Below, piece after piece: positions 51,406 through 62,757 of a DNA stretch of 64,000 bases (position 1 is the first letter of the stretch; each line of letters opens with the position of its first letter). The position numbers and the translations under genes were made by a program. The notes under the pieces are model-generated. The model searched no databases and was not told where the DNA came from. It saw only the letters and a program-made list of their open reading frames with translations. The DNA is from Microbaculum marinisediminis (GTDB taxonomy: Bacteria > Pseudomonadota > Alphaproteobacteria > Rhizobiales > Tepidamorphaceae): assembly GCF_025397915.1 (NCBI RefSeq), contig NZ_JALIDZ010000003.1, positions 258,501-322,500 on the forward strand, in the 5' to 3' direction.

Positions 51406-52515
51406 TTAATCCGCGGGCATTTCGCCAAGAGGAAATAGCCGGGTGACGTGTCCCATCTTGCGGCCCGGCCGGCTCTCGGCCTTGCCGTAGAGATGCAGGG
51501 CGGTGCCCGGCTGGGCGGCGAGCGCCTGCCAGGCATCGGCGTCGGTGCCGATGAGATTGGTCATCTCGGCGTCGGCGAAACGGGCCGTCGAGGGCACCGG
51601 CCAGCCGGCGACGGCGCGCATATGCGCCTCGAACTGGGACAGCGGGCAGGCCTCGATCGTCCAGTGGCCGGTGTTGTGCACGCGCGGCGCGATCTCGTTG
51701 ACGAGCAGCGAGTCGCCCTGGGCCTGGCGCACCACGAACATCTCGACGGCGAGGACGCCGACATGGCCGAGCGCTCTGGCGATGCTCCGGGCGACATCGA
51801 CCGCCTCGTCGGCGATCTCGGGCGATATGCGGGCGGGAACGCGGCTCACCCGCAGGATGCCGCCGTCATGGCGGTTCTCGGCGACGTCATAGGCGGCGAA
51901 CGTGCCGTCCTCGCCGCGCGCGGCGACGACGGAGACCTCGCAGACGAACGGCACCCGCGCCTCGAGCACGGCCGGGGCTTCGCCGATCGCGGCCCAGGCG
52001 GCGTCGGCGTCCTGCGGGCCCATGACGTTGGCCTGGCCCTTGCCATCGTAGCCGAGCCGGCGCGTCTTCAGGATCGCGGGGGCGCCGAACTGCTCCACCG
52101 CGTCGCGGATGTCGTCGGGGCCGTCGATCCGGGCCCAGGCGGCGGTGGCGATGCCGAGGTCCTCGCACAGCCGCTTCTCCTCGAGCCGGTCCTGGCAGAC
52201 GGCGAGCGAGCGGCCGGAGGGGCGGGCGGGCACCAGGCCCGACAGGATCTCGACCGTTTCGGCGGGAACGTTCTCGAACTCGTAGGTGACGACGGCGCAG
52301 GCCGAGGCGAACGCCTCCAGCGCGGCCCGGTCGTCATAGGCGGCGACGGTGCGGGCGGCGGCGACGGCGAAGGCCGGGCTGTCGGGATCGGGGCAGTAGA
52401 CGTGGCAGGACATGCCGATGCGGGCGGCCGCCATCGCCAGCATGCGGCCGAGCTGGCCGCCGCCGAGGATGCCGATGGTTGATCCGGGCGGCAGAAGAGC
52501 GGGGTGGGCGCTCAC
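51406..52515 (-). CDS. purK: N5-carboxyaminoimidazole ribonucleotide synthase
   Basis: 369 residues, ATP-grasp enzyme of purine synthesis: AIR + bicarbonate + ATP to N5-CAIR. Visible: the N-terminal [29 protein letters not shown] (ATP-binding), [18 protein letters not shown] (catalytic region) and a C-terminal LFPLG. The start overlaps the purE stop by 4 nt, so the two are one operon. Confidence 0.96.
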   Translation of the reverse strand: MSAHPALLPPGSTIGILGGGQLGRMLAMAAARIGMSCHVYCPDPDSPAFAVAAARTVAAYDDRAALEAFASACAVVTYEFENVPAETVEILSGLVPARPSGRSLAVCQDRLEEKRLCEDLGIATAAWARIDGPDDIRDAVEQFGAPAILKTRRLGYDGKGQANVMGPQDADAAWAAIGEAPAVLEARVPFVCEVSVVAARGEDGTFAAYDVAENRHDGGILRVSRVPARISPEIADEAVDVARSIARALGHVGVLAVEMFVVRQAQGDSLLVNEIAPRVHNTGHWTIEACPLSQFEAHMRAVAGWPVPSTARFADAEMTNLIGTDADAWQALAAQPGTALHLYGKAESRPGRKMGHVTRLFPLGEMPAD

Positions 52516-53036
52516 GCGTCGTCCCTCGGCCGGTCCGCGACCGACCCGGTCTGCGCGGCACGCCAGGCGTCGAGCCGCTCGGCCAGCGCGGGGTCGGCGA
52601 GCGCCAGCACGGCGGCAGCGAGCAGGGCGGCATTGGTGGCGCCGGCCTTGCCGATGGCCAGCGTGCCGACGGGGACGCCGGCCGGCATCTGCACGATCGA
52701 CAAGAGGCTGTCCTGGCCGCTCAGCGCCTTCGATTCGACCGGTACGCCGAACACGGGAAGCGGCGTCATCGCGGCGGCCATGCCGGGCAGGTGGGCGGCG
52801 CCGCCGGCGCCGGCGATGATCACCTTGAAGCCGGCCTCGCGCGCGCCGGAGGCGAAGTCGTAGAGCCGCTTCGGCGTGCGGTGGGCCGAAACGATGCGCG
52901 CGTCGTAGGCGACGCCCAGCGCATCCAGCGTCTCGGCGGCGGCGCGCATGGTCGCCCAGTCGGACTGGCTTCCCATGATTATGGCCACGGGTGGTGTTTC
53001 GGCGGGTGGCATTTCGGCGGGTGGCGTTTCGGCCAT
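52512..53036 (-). CDS. purE: N5-carboxyaminoimidazole ribonucleotide mutase
   Basis: 174 residues. The class I PurE core starts at [14 protein letters not shown] with SAHRTPKR (catalytic His) and [11 protein letters not shown]. Makes CAIR from N5-CAIR. The N-terminus carries three tandem repeats of about five residues ([15 protein letters not shown]), encoded by three near-identical 15-bp units at 52989-53033; the usual protein starts close to the core. An internal start cannot be excluded. Confidence 0.96.
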   Translation of the reverse strand: MAETPPAEMPPAETPPVAIIMGSQSDWATMRAAAETLDALGVAYDARIVSAHRTPKRLYDFASGAREAGFKVIIAGAGGAAHLPGMAAAMTPLPVFGVPVESKALSGQDSLLSIVQMPAGVPVGTLAIGKAGATNAALLAAAVLALADPALAERLDAWRAAQTGSVADRPRDDA

Positions 53037-53281
53037 CGCGGGTCTCCCGGAAAAACGGCGGATTATAGGGACGGCGCAGCCCGGTTCAAGCGTGGGAATC
53101 GAATCAGTCGAACGGGTGTCGGTGCCGGTCGCGCGGTCCGGTGCCGCGGCCGTCCGAATGCCGATCGGCAGCGGTTTTTCGGGACGCGATTCCCGGAAAA
53201 CTGTATGGATCGGGGCCGGCGAAGGACCATGGTTAATTCGCCACCGATTCGGTTATATTGGCGCGATAGCGGGGATTCGGA

Positions 53282-53980
53282 ATGGAAACGAAACGCAGCC
53301 GTCGCGCAATGGCCGCCATGGACACCGTCGGGTGGACCGAATCGCCGCGCCGTCAGGCACGGCGATCCCCGGACGGCACCCTCAAGGACTTCGCGCCGAC
53401 CGATCTGAGCGAGGACATGCGCTCGATGGTGTCGCAGCTGGCGGCCCGTGTCGACGAGTTGACCGGCGCGCTCGACCTGGCGCGCCGCCGCGTCGCCGAG
53501 CTCGAGACGATGACCGACGAGGACGTGCAACTGCCCGTCCTGAACCGCGGCGGCTTCATGCGCGAACTGAAACGGGCGATTTCCGTCGTCGACCGCTACG
53601 CGATGCCCGCGGCGCTGATCTGCCTCGATGTCGACGGCCTCAAGGCGATCAACGACGCCTACGGCCACGCCGCCGGCGACGCGGTGCTGCGCGAGGTCGT
53701 TGCACGCGTGCGATTGCGGCTTAGGGCGTCCGATATCGTCGGCCGGCTCGGGGGGCGCGAATTCGGCGCGATCCTGTGGTCGGCCTCGGCTGGGGATGTC
53801 GCGCAGAAGGCGGAAACGCTGGCCGCGGCGATTGCCGGGGCCCCGATTTCGGTCGCCGGCCACCAGATGCGCGTGGCGGTATCGGCGGGCGCGACCGCGC
53901 TCGCAGCGGCGGATTCCGCCGAGACCGCGCTGGCCCGCGCCGATGCGGCCATGGACCGGGCCACGCGCGGCGGGGCCTGA
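53282..53980 (+). CDS. GGDEF-domain protein with a degenerate GGREF site
   Basis: 232 residues. N-terminal polar stretch, a coiled coil at about 45-78 (LAARVDELTGALDLARRRVAELE), then a GGDEF fold at 84-230 with LDVDGLKAINDAYGH and GRLGGREFGAIL. The signature is G157-G158-R159-E160-F161: the first acidic residue of GG(D/E)EF is Arg. Most such proteins are not diguanylate cyclases and instead bind GTP/c-di-GMP or a partner. No EAL domain. Confidence 0.82.
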   Translation: METKRSRRAMAAMDTVGWTESPRRQARRSPDGTLKDFAPTDLSEDMRSMVSQLAARVDELTGALDLARRRVAELETMTDEDVQLPVLNRGGFMRELKRAISVVDRYAMPAALICLDVDGLKAINDAYGHAAGDAVLREVVARVRLRLRASDIVGRLGGREFGAILWSASAGDVAQKAETLAAAIAGAPISVAGHQMRVAVSAGATALAAADSAETALARADAAMDRATRGGA

Positions 53981-54054
53981 GCCGTCCTCCTGAGCCTACC
54001 GGAGACCGGAGGGGCGGGAGGCGGTAGCGGGAGACGGCTTTTTTCGGGCGACAA

Positions 54055-54261
54055 TCAGGCGATGATGTCGGGGGTCAGGCGGTCCTCGATATGGGACATC
54101 CGGTCCTTGAGGAACAGCTTGCGTTTCTTCAGCCGCTTGATCTGCAGATTGTCGGCGGACGCGGACGCCTCGAGCGCCGCGATGGCGCTGTCGAGATCGC
54201 GGTGCTCCTGCTGCAGGGCAACCAGCTGGTCGCGCAAGGCTTCTTCGTCCTCGTCACTCAT
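54055..54261 (-). CDS. DUF465 (YdcH-like) small protein
   Basis: 68 residues, helical and highly charged: LRDQLVALQQEHRDLDSAI then LQIKRLKKRKLFLKDRM, the DUF465 signature (L-x-x-x-H-x-x-L-D followed by K-K-x-K-L-x-L-K-D). Such proteins are cytosolic and abundant in alphaproteobacteria; function unknown. It is divergent from a second DUF465 gene at 54471. Confidence 0.85.
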   Translation of the reverse strand: MSDEDEEALRDQLVALQQEHRDLDSAIAALEASASADNLQIKRLKKRKLFLKDRMSHIEDRLTPDIIA

Positions 54262-54470
54262 GAAATGCAGGCCTCCGGGAACAGTCCGTTCCAGACAATA
54301 CCATACCAGATGCCTCCGGCCGGTCGCGCGCCGTCAAGGGAGAAATCGAGTTATCCACGCCGTTCCGCGCAAAGTGCCGAACCGGACGGTATCCGGTGCC
54401 AATTTGTCGACAAGAAACGGTGCTTATGTCACACTCTTGATACCCTTCATAGCGGCATAAGGAGGTGCAT

Positions 54471-54653
54471 ATGACGGTCGCATCGCATTTGGCCGAACTC
54501 GTCGAAAAACACCGGGCGCTGGAGCGCTCAATCGAGGAGGAGATGTCCCGGCCACATGCCGACGATATCCGCGTAGCGGACATGAAGAAGAAGAAACTCA
54601 GACTCAAGGAACAAATCGAGCAACTGCGTACCAAAGAGGTTTCCGTACACTGA
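54471..54653 (+). CDS. Second DUF465 small protein
   Basis: 60 residues starting at an ATG five bases after GGAGG. HLAELVEKHRALERSIEEEM and IRVADMKKKKLRLKEQIEQL give the DUF465 pattern. It is the divergent partner of the 54055-54261 gene with a 209-bp intergenic region. A terminator lies 67 nt downstream. Confidence 0.85.
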   Translation: MTVASHLAELVEKHRALERSIEEEMSRPHADDIRVADMKKKKLRLKEQIEQLRTKEVSVH

Positions 54654-54719
54654 CCTCCCGCCGCCGACCGGCATGATGACGACCGGTCGGGGAGCTCGAA
54701 TCCGAGAGGATACGACGAG

Positions 54720-54752
54720 GCGCTCGCCGTAAGGCGGGCGCTTTTGCGTTTT
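54720..54752 (+). terminator. Rho-independent terminator after the second DUF465 gene
   Basis: Nine-bp stem (54720-54728 with 54733-54741, one wobble pair) and a GTAA loop, followed by TTTT then TTTT after GCG. The remaining gap to the MarC gene holds a short imperfect repeat of TATCGCCCCGT (54797-54825) but no gene. Confidence 0.8.
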
Positions 54753-54876
54753 CGGAGATCTGCCCAAGGGGAAGGCGGCGCCGGCGGCCATCTGGATATC
54801 GCCCCGTGGGTATCGCCCCGTTTGTATCGATCCCCGGATATCGACCTTATCGGGCCGTTGCGGGCCAGTCCTTCTC

Positions 54877-55638
54877 TTGCGTCGGCTCACCCGGTTCAAA
54901 TGCCGGCGTTTCTCAGGCAAGCTGTGTAAAAGTGATTCACCGTCAGGTGGGTCCGTCCGCGGCGCCTTCAGGCGCCAAGGCGCATGGGGGGCGAACCTGA
55001 TCCAGCTGCACTGGCACGAACTGGTCACGAATTTCGTGACGCTCTGGGTGATGCTCGATCCGATCAGCACGGTCGGCTTCTTTCTGGCGCTGACGCCGGG
55101 GATGGTTGCGGCGGAGCGGCGGGTGCTGGCCACGAAGGCGGTGCTGATCGCGGCCGCCGTGCTGCTGTTCTTCATCCTGGCCGGCCAGTTCCTGCTCAGC
55201 GCGCTGAACATCCCGCTCTATTCGTTCCAGATCGCGGGCGGCATCGTACTGTTCCTGTTCGCGCTCAACATGATCTTCGGCCACACCAAGCCGCAAGTGG
55301 CGGAGTCTTCCCCGGGGGCCGAGCCGGACGAGTCGATCGCGGTGTTTCCCCTGGCGATCCCGGGGATCGCCGGGCCCGGCGCGATGCTCGTCGTCGTGCT
55401 GCTGACCGACAAGGAGCGCTACTCGTTCGGCCAGCAGGTCGATACCGTCGTCCTGCTCCTGGTCGTCCTGTTCCTGCTCTGGCTGGCGCTGATGCTCGCC
55501 AACCCGATCAGCAGGATCATCGGTGCGTCCGGCGCCAACGTGATCGCCCGGGTCATGGGCCTGCTGCTTGCCGCCGTCGCCGCCAACAACGTGCTTCAGG
55601 CGGCGCGGGTCTATATCGCGACGGCGGCGGGCGTATAG
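54877..55638 (+). CDS. MarC-family integral membrane protein
   Basis: Six membrane helices in the family region that starts near LHWHELVTNFVTLWVMLDPIS (residue 43) and includes PLAIPGIAGPGAMLVVVLL and ARVMGLLLAAVAANNV. The protein family (MarC/YchE/YhgN) has unknown function. The start is a problem: the first 40 residues are Arg/Ser-rich and not like the family, and no in-frame ATG/GTG/TTG is found just before the conserved part; only a CTG at 54997 with GGGGGCGAA ahead. The true start may be non-canonical or lie downstream of a frame error. Confidence 0.8.
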   Translation: MRRLTRFKCRRFSGKLCKSDSPSGGSVRGAFRRQGAWGANLIQLHWHELVTNFVTLWVMLDPISTVGFFLALTPGMVAAERRVLATKAVLIAAAVLLFFILAGQFLLSALNIPLYSFQIAGGIVLFLFALNMIFGHTKPQVAESSPGAEPDESIAVFPLAIPGIAGPGAMLVVVLLTDKERYSFGQQVDTVVLLLVVLFLLWLALMLANPISRIIGASGANVIARVMGLLLAAVAANNVLQAARVYIATAAGV

Positions 55639-55663
55639 GCGCCTTCGGGCCTGCCAGAACGGA

Positions 55664-56422
55664 TCACCATTGCCCGGCCGTCGCGCCGCCTTCCATCGGC
55701 AGGGCCACGCCGTTGATGAAGCCGGCCTCGTGCGAGGCGAGGAACAGGACGGCGGCGGCGGTCTCCGCGACGGTGCCGATGCGTTTCAGCGGATAGGCGT
55801 CGGCCTGCTCGCGCATGCCGGCGTCCTCGTCGCCGTCGATGGCGAAGCCGGCGCGCGCCATGTCGGTCTCGACCACGCCGGGGCACAGCGCGTTGACCCG
55901 GACGTCGGGGGCAAGCTCCATCGCCATGGACCGCGTCAGGTTCACGACCGCGCCCTTGGAGGCGCAATAGGCGGTGGTTCCGGGATAGCCGTTGAGGCCG
56001 GATTCCGAGGCGATGTTGACGATGGTGCCGCGGGCGACGCGCAGCGCGGGCAGGGCCGCGCGGGTGCAGAACTGGACGCTTTTCACGTTGGCGTTCATCA
56101 CCGCGTCCCAGGCCTTCTCGTCGGTGTCTTCTATCGTGCCGCGAAAGAACACGCCGGCATTGTTGACGAGAATGTCGAGCCCGCCGAACGCGGCGAGCGC
56201 GGCGGCGACGGCGGCGTCGCAGCCGGCGACCGTGGCGACGTCGCCGGGGGCGGGGATCGCATTGGCGTTGCCCTCGTAGCGGGCCATCGCCACGGCGACC
56301 GAGGTGTCGGTGCGCCCGTTGATCGCCACGCGCGCGCCCTCGGCCAGAAACGCCCGGGCACAGGCCGCCCCGATCCCGCGCGTCGCGCCGGTGACCAGGA
56401 CGGACTTGCCCGTAAAGCGCAT
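55664..56422 (-). CDS. Short-chain dehydrogenase/reductase
   Basis: 252 residues, classical SDR: TGATRGIG (11-18), NNAG, catalytic Ser in IVNIASESG and YCASKGA, and the C-terminal PMEGGATA. NAD(P)(H)-dependent oxidoreductase on an unknown alcohol or ketone; beta-ketoacyl-ACP reductase-like in length. It stands alone on the minus strand, with 104 bp to the divergent AbiJ-like gene. Confidence 0.88.
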   Translation of the reverse strand: MRFTGKSVLVTGATRGIGAACARAFLAEGARVAINGRTDTSVAVAMARYEGNANAIPAPGDVATVAGCDAAVAAALAAFGGLDILVNNAGVFFRGTIEDTDEKAWDAVMNANVKSVQFCTRAALPALRVARGTIVNIASESGLNGYPGTTAYCASKGAVVNLTRSMAMELAPDVRVNALCPGVVETDMARAGFAIDGDEDAGMREQADAYPLKRIGTVAETAAAVLFLASHEAGFINGVALPMEGGATAGQW

Positions 56423-56526
56423 GGTGTAGTCTCTCCGCTCGTTTCGTTGGTCGAGAGAGTAATAGTCTTAATGCAACTTGGCCAATCTTCTCATTCCTAT
56501 ACGGCAACTTGCGATATAAATGCCGT

Positions 56527-57369
56527 ATGATGAGCGATTCCAAGCCATACGTTCCGTTCTCACAGCGATCGGGCCTTGAGGCAATTCCGCAGCAACTAAG
56601 GTTAGGCGAGGTGTCCGACGAGTTGCGCCGGTTGCTTTTCTACTATGTTAGCCTCGAAATCGATCGCGGACGGCGGCACGGCACTACCCGTTTCACTGAG
56701 ATTTGGAAGCGGGTCGCGATGGACCTGCACATTCTCTTCTTTAAGAAATCGATCGAAACATTCGACCAAAAAGTGTCCGCGACCGAGCAGAGATTAAGCG
56801 TCTTTATAAAGCGCGCATACATTGGCCCGCTATTCAATCTGATCGAATTCTTCGTCCGGCATCCCGGATGTAGCGATGAGCTGAAGAGCGAGTTAGCGGG
56901 TGCGTTTGTCGCAGCACGCGCCGCGTATCGCATAATTGACAACCAATACATCGCCGCCATTGGCACAGAGGAGCAGGCGGCCGCGTTCGGGCGGGCCATC
57001 GCAGATGCGGAGACCAAGAACGCTACAGCTGCGCGTAAACAGCTAATCGCAGCAGGCGTCGCGCTTCGCAATTCAGATTGGGCGGGTAGCGTACGGGAGA
57101 GCATTCACGCCGTAGAAGCGATAGCCGTACGCCTCGCCCCCGGCACCAAGACCCTGGGCAAGGCGCTTGAGGTTCTGGAACGGCGCGATCACCTGCATGG
57201 CAGCCTTAGGAGAGCGTTTGACACTCTCTACGGCTACTCTAGTAACGAAGAAGGTGTCCGCCACGCGCTCGTCTTCAGCGATGAAGCACAAGTAGACGAA
57301 GCGGACGCACTGTTCATGCTCGGCGCGTGTGCATCTTTCGTTTCGTATCTGCTTGCGCGCGGCGCTTAA
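56527..57369 (+). CDS. AbiJ-like abortive-infection protein
   Basis: 280 residues from ATG 56527. The N-terminal part (YVPFSQRSGLEAIPQQLRLGEVSDELRRLL) matches the AbiJ N-terminal domain type 4, and the C-terminal part (DWAGSVRESIHAVEAIAVRL, KTLGKALEVLE, LYGYSSNEEGVRHALV and DEADALFMLGACASFVSYLL) matches the C-terminal HEPN-like region of that family. Such proteins are candidate phage-defence effectors. It lies alone between metabolic genes, with GC lower than its flanks, suggesting transfer. Recognition is by pattern, no search run. Confidence 0.75.
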   Translation: MMSDSKPYVPFSQRSGLEAIPQQLRLGEVSDELRRLLFYYVSLEIDRGRRHGTTRFTEIWKRVAMDLHILFFKKSIETFDQKVSATEQRLSVFIKRAYIGPLFNLIEFFVRHPGCSDELKSELAGAFVAARAAYRIIDNQYIAAIGTEEQAAAFGRAIADAETKNATAARKQLIAAGVALRNSDWAGSVRESIHAVEAIAVRLAPGTKTLGKALEVLERRDHLHGSLRRAFDTLYGYSSNEEGVRHALVFSDEAQVDEADALFMLGACASFVSYLLARGA

Positions 57370-57387
57370 CGCACGGCGGCTTCGGCC

Positions 57388-59013
57388 TCACGCTTCCTTG
57401 GCCATCTCGCGCAGCACGAATTTCTGGACCTTGCCGGTGGAGGTCTTTGGCAGGTCGGCGAAGATCACCGTGCGCGGGCACTTGAAGTGGGCCATGTGCT
57501 CGCGGCACCAGGCGATGATGTCGTCGGCGGTGACGTCGCTGCCCGGCTTCGCCTCGACGAAGGCGCAGGGGGTCTCGCCCCACTTGTCGTCGGGCTTGGC
57601 GACGACGGCGACGGCCTGGACCTCCGCGTGCTTGTAGATGACGTCCTCGACCTCGATCGAGGAGATGTTCTCGCCGCCGGAAATGATGATGTCCTTGGAG
57701 CGGTCCTTGAGCTGGATGTAGCCGTCGGGATGCATGACGCCGAGATCGCCGGAATGGAACCAGCCGCCGGCGAAGGCCTCCCGGGAGGCGTCCGGGTTCT
57801 TGAGATAGCCCTTCATGACGACGTTGCCCCGGAACATGACCTCGCCGATGGTCTCGCCGTCGGCGGGCACGGGCTCCATGGTCTCGGGATCGCGCACCGA
57901 CAGCGCCTCGAGCGCGGCGTAGCGCACGCCCTGGCGCGCCTTGCGTGCGGCGCGGGCGGGGCCTTCGAGCGCGTCCCAGTCGGCCTTCCAGTCGTTGACG
58001 ACGGCGGGGCCGTAGGTCTCGGTCAGGCCGTAGAGATGGGTGACGTTGAAGCCGTTGTCGGCCATCGCCGCGAGCACGGCCTCGGGCGGCGGGGCGGCGG
58101 CGGTGAAGAACTCGACGGTGTGGTCGAGCGCGCGCTTGTCCTCCGGCGCCGCGTTCAGGATCGTGGCCATGACGATCGGCGCGCCGCACAGATGCGTCAC
58201 GTGGTGGTCGGCGATGGCGTCCCAGATCGGCTTCTGGCGCACCTGGCGCAGGCACACATGGGTGCCGGCGATGACCGACAGGGTCCAGGGAAAGCACCAG
58301 CCGTTGCAGTGGAACATCGGCAGCGTCCACAGGTAGACCGCGTGCTTCTTCATCGAGCCGGTGAGCACGTTGCCCTGGGCCAGCAGGTAGGCGCCGCGAT
58401 GGTGGTAGACGACGCCCTTCGGGTTGCCGGTGGTGCCGGAGGTGTAGTTGAGCGAGATCGCGTCCCACTCGTCGTCGGGCATCGACCAGGCGTAGTCCGG
58501 ATCGCCCTCGGCCAGAAGCTCCTCGTATTCCAGTTCGCCCAGCCGCTCGCCGTCCTGCGGGTATTCGGGATCGTCGTAGTCGATGACGAGCGGTTTCACC
58601 TTGGCCAGTGCCAGCGCCTCCTTGACCGTCGGGGCGAACTCGCGGTCGGTGATCAGCACCTTGGTCTCGGCGTGGTCGAGGGTGAAGGCGACGATGGCCG
58701 CGTCGAGGCGCGTGTTCATCGTGTTGAGCACGGCCTTGGTCATCGGCACGCCGTAGTGGGCCTCCAGCATCGGCGGGGTGTTGGCGAGCATCACCGACAC
58801 CGTGTCGCCCTTGCCGATGCCGCGCTTGGCCAGCGCCGAGGCGAGCCGGCGGGCGCGGGCATAGAAGTCGGCGTAGGTCGTCCGCGCGTTGCCGTGGATG
58901 ATTGCCGTGTGATCGGGAAACACGCTGCCCGCGCGCTCCAGGAAGGCGAGCGGGGTCAGCTGCTGGTAGTTGGCCGGATTCTTGTCGAGATCCCTGTCGT
59001 AGGCTGTTGCCAC
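57388..59013 (-). CDS. Acyl-CoA synthetase (AMP-forming)
   Basis: 541 residues from GTG 59013 (GGAGA 7 nt upstream; another GTG at 59046). ANL superfamily: the P-loop TSGTTGNPKGVVY, HLYGLTETYGPA (motif A5-type), the GWFHSGDLGVMHPDGY hinge region, and the final Lys in KTSTGKVQKFVLRE. Activates a medium- or long-chain or 3-methylmercaptopropionate-like acid with ATP and CoA. Specificity uncertain. Confidence 0.9.
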   Translation of the reverse strand: MATAYDRDLDKNPANYQQLTPLAFLERAGSVFPDHTAIIHGNARTTYADFYARARRLASALAKRGIGKGDTVSVMLANTPPMLEAHYGVPMTKAVLNTMNTRLDAAIVAFTLDHAETKVLITDREFAPTVKEALALAKVKPLVIDYDDPEYPQDGERLGELEYEELLAEGDPDYAWSMPDDEWDAISLNYTSGTTGNPKGVVYHHRGAYLLAQGNVLTGSMKKHAVYLWTLPMFHCNGWCFPWTLSVIAGTHVCLRQVRQKPIWDAIADHHVTHLCGAPIVMATILNAAPEDKRALDHTVEFFTAAAPPPEAVLAAMADNGFNVTHLYGLTETYGPAVVNDWKADWDALEGPARAARKARQGVRYAALEALSVRDPETMEPVPADGETIGEVMFRGNVVMKGYLKNPDASREAFAGGWFHSGDLGVMHPDGYIQLKDRSKDIIISGGENISSIEVEDVIYKHAEVQAVAVVAKPDDKWGETPCAFVEAKPGSDVTADDIIAWCREHMAHFKCPRTVIFADLPKTSTGKVQKFVLREMAKEA

Positions 59014-59117
59014 GCTATTTCTCCAAACGCGGTTGTGTCGTCCCACCGGTTTTACGCCGATTTCGCACAGACGCTAGCGCGGTCGCCGGGGGGAGGCAAT
59101 TCGTCGGGGCGGACCGA

Positions 59118-59882
59118 TCACGCCGGCCAGAGGATCCCCACGGCGCCGTCCCAGGTCAGTTTCAGCCCGATCAGGAACAGGGCGGCATAGATGACGCGGT
59201 AGAACGCGTCGGTGCGGAAGCGCCTGACCAGGAAGACGCCGAGAAGCGTCGCCAGCGGGGCCAGCGGCAGGAGGACGGCGGAGGTCGCCAGGTTGGCGGT
59301 CGAGAACTGGCCGAGCAGGAAATAGGGCACGACCTTCGCCGCGTTGATGACGGAGAAACAGATGATGGCGGTGCCGGCGAAGACCTTCGGGTCTAGCCGC
59401 AGCGGCAGCATGTACATCTGGTAGGGCGGGCCGCCGGCGTGGCTGACGAAGGAGGTGAAGCCCGCCACAGCGCCCCAGACGCTGCCCTTCAGCCGGTTGT
59501 GCGGCTTGGGGCTCAGGCGTTTCGCACCGCCGAGCGCGTAGTCGACCGTGAAGACGATGGCGACGACGCCGACGATGAGGCGCACATGCGCTTCCGTGAC
59601 CCAGGCCGCCGTCGCCCAGCCGACGGCGATGCCGACCATCGCGGCTGGCAGGATGATTCGGATCGCGCGCCCGTCGAAGATGCCGCGCCAGGCGATCAGC
59701 CCGACGACGTCCATCGCGATCAGGATCGGCAGCATGATGGCGGCGGCCTGCACCGGCGGGATGACGAGCGCCATCAGCGGCACCGCCAGCATGCCGAGCG
59801 CGCCGCCGAAGCCGCCCTTGGACATGCCGGTGAGCAGGACACCGGGCACCGCGACGAGATAGAAGAGAGGATCGGTTATCAT
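59118..59882 (-). CDS. TauE/SafE-family sulfite exporter-like protein
   Basis: 254 residues with about eight hydrophobic segments in the TSUP (TauE/SafE) repeat layout (GVLLTGMSKGGFGGALGMLAVP at the first conserved region, TSFVSHAGGPPYQMYMLPL at the second). Exports organosulfur or sulfite anions. The start is divergent from prpE with 161 bp between. Confidence 0.88.
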   Translation of the reverse strand: MITDPLFYLVAVPGVLLTGMSKGGFGGALGMLAVPLMALVIPPVQAAAIMLPILIAMDVVGLIAWRGIFDGRAIRIILPAAMVGIAVGWATAAWVTEAHVRLIVGVVAIVFTVDYALGGAKRLSPKPHNRLKGSVWGAVAGFTSFVSHAGGPPYQMYMLPLRLDPKVFAGTAIICFSVINAAKVVPYFLLGQFSTANLATSAVLLPLAPLATLLGVFLVRRFRTDAFYRVIYAALFLIGLKLTWDGAVGILWPA

Positions 59883-60043
59883 CGAGATTGCCGGTTCCGC
59901 CGCGTGAAGGCCCCGGCGCTTTTAGACCTTGGTCGCCCGAGACGAAAGTCGCACGATGGCCGGGGCTTGCATTGCGCTGGCACAAGGACACAATCGCGCG
60001 ACGGTCTGTAAAAACACTTGAGATAAAGGAATTGGAGCGCCCG

Positions 60044-61957
<1,914 letters not shown>

Positions 61958-62058
61958 GGCCCGACTAGCCTACGGCCCGGGCTGATCCAAGGCTCGGGCT
62001 GGCCCAGGGCTGGACCCAACCGGGGGCAAAGCGGATCGGGGTCGCCGATCCGCGCCGT

Positions 62059-62757
62059 TCAGTCCTCGGACGGCGTTTCCTCGCCCTTCATCGCACGCAG
62101 CTTGGCGAACACCGCATCGGCGTCGAGCTCGTCGCTCTCCTCGGCTTCCGCGGTGCCTTCGGCGTCCTCGCCGAAGCCCACGCTCTCCTCCGGGCTGAGC
62201 AGGCGCAGACCCTCGGCCTCCTCCGGCGGACGGTACTTGGCCGCGGACTGGACCTCCATGTCGAGGTCGATCTGGGAGCACAGGCCGAGCGTCACCGGGT
62301 CCATCGGCTGCAGGTTCGCCGCGTTCCAGTGGGTGCGTTCGCGGATCGAGTTGATCGTCGCCTTGGTGGTGCCGACGAGGCGCATGATCGCCGCGTCCTT
62401 GAGCTCGGGGTGGTTGCGCACCAGCCACAGGATCGCGTTCGGACGGTCCTGGCGCCGCGACACCGGGGTGTAGCGCGGGCCCTTGCGCTTCTTGGTGACC
62501 GGGATCCGCACCTTGGGCTCGGCGAGCCTGAGCTTGGCCGAGGTATCCTTCTGGCAGCGATCGATCTCCTCGCGGGTCAGCTGACCGGTCAGGACCGGGT
62601 CGACGCCCTTAATCCCTTGCGCGGCCTCGCCGTCGGCGATGGCGTTCACCTCAAGCTCGTGCAGACCGCAGAATTCGGCGATCTGACGGAAAGAGAGCGA
62701 GGTGTTGTCGACCAGCCAGATGGCGGTCGCCTTGGGCATCAAAAGTGTATTTGACAT
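62059..62757 (-). CDS. trcR: Cell-cycle transcription regulator TrcR (DUF1013)
   Basis: 232 residues. The DUF1013 family features are NTLLMPKATAIWLVDNTSLS, then IAEFCGLHELEVNAIADGE, GIKGVDPVLTGQL, KKRKGPRYTPVSRRQDRPNA and LKDAAIMRLVGTTKATINSIRERTHW with a helix-turn-helix-like look. The acidic C-terminal tail is EEAEGLRLLSPEESVGF onward. In Caulobacter TrcR associates with RNA polymerase and helps drive cell-cycle genes. It is conserved across alphaproteobacteria. Confidence 0.9.
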   Translation of the reverse strand: MSNTLLMPKATAIWLVDNTSLSFRQIAEFCGLHELEVNAIADGEAAQGIKGVDPVLTGQLTREEIDRCQKDTSAKLRLAEPKVRIPVTKKRKGPRYTPVSRRQDRPNAILWLVRNHPELKDAAIMRLVGTTKATINSIRERTHWNAANLQPMDPVTLGLCSQIDLDMEVQSAAKYRPPEEAEGLRLLSPEESVGFGEDAEGTAEAEESDELDADAVFAKLRAMKGEETPSED

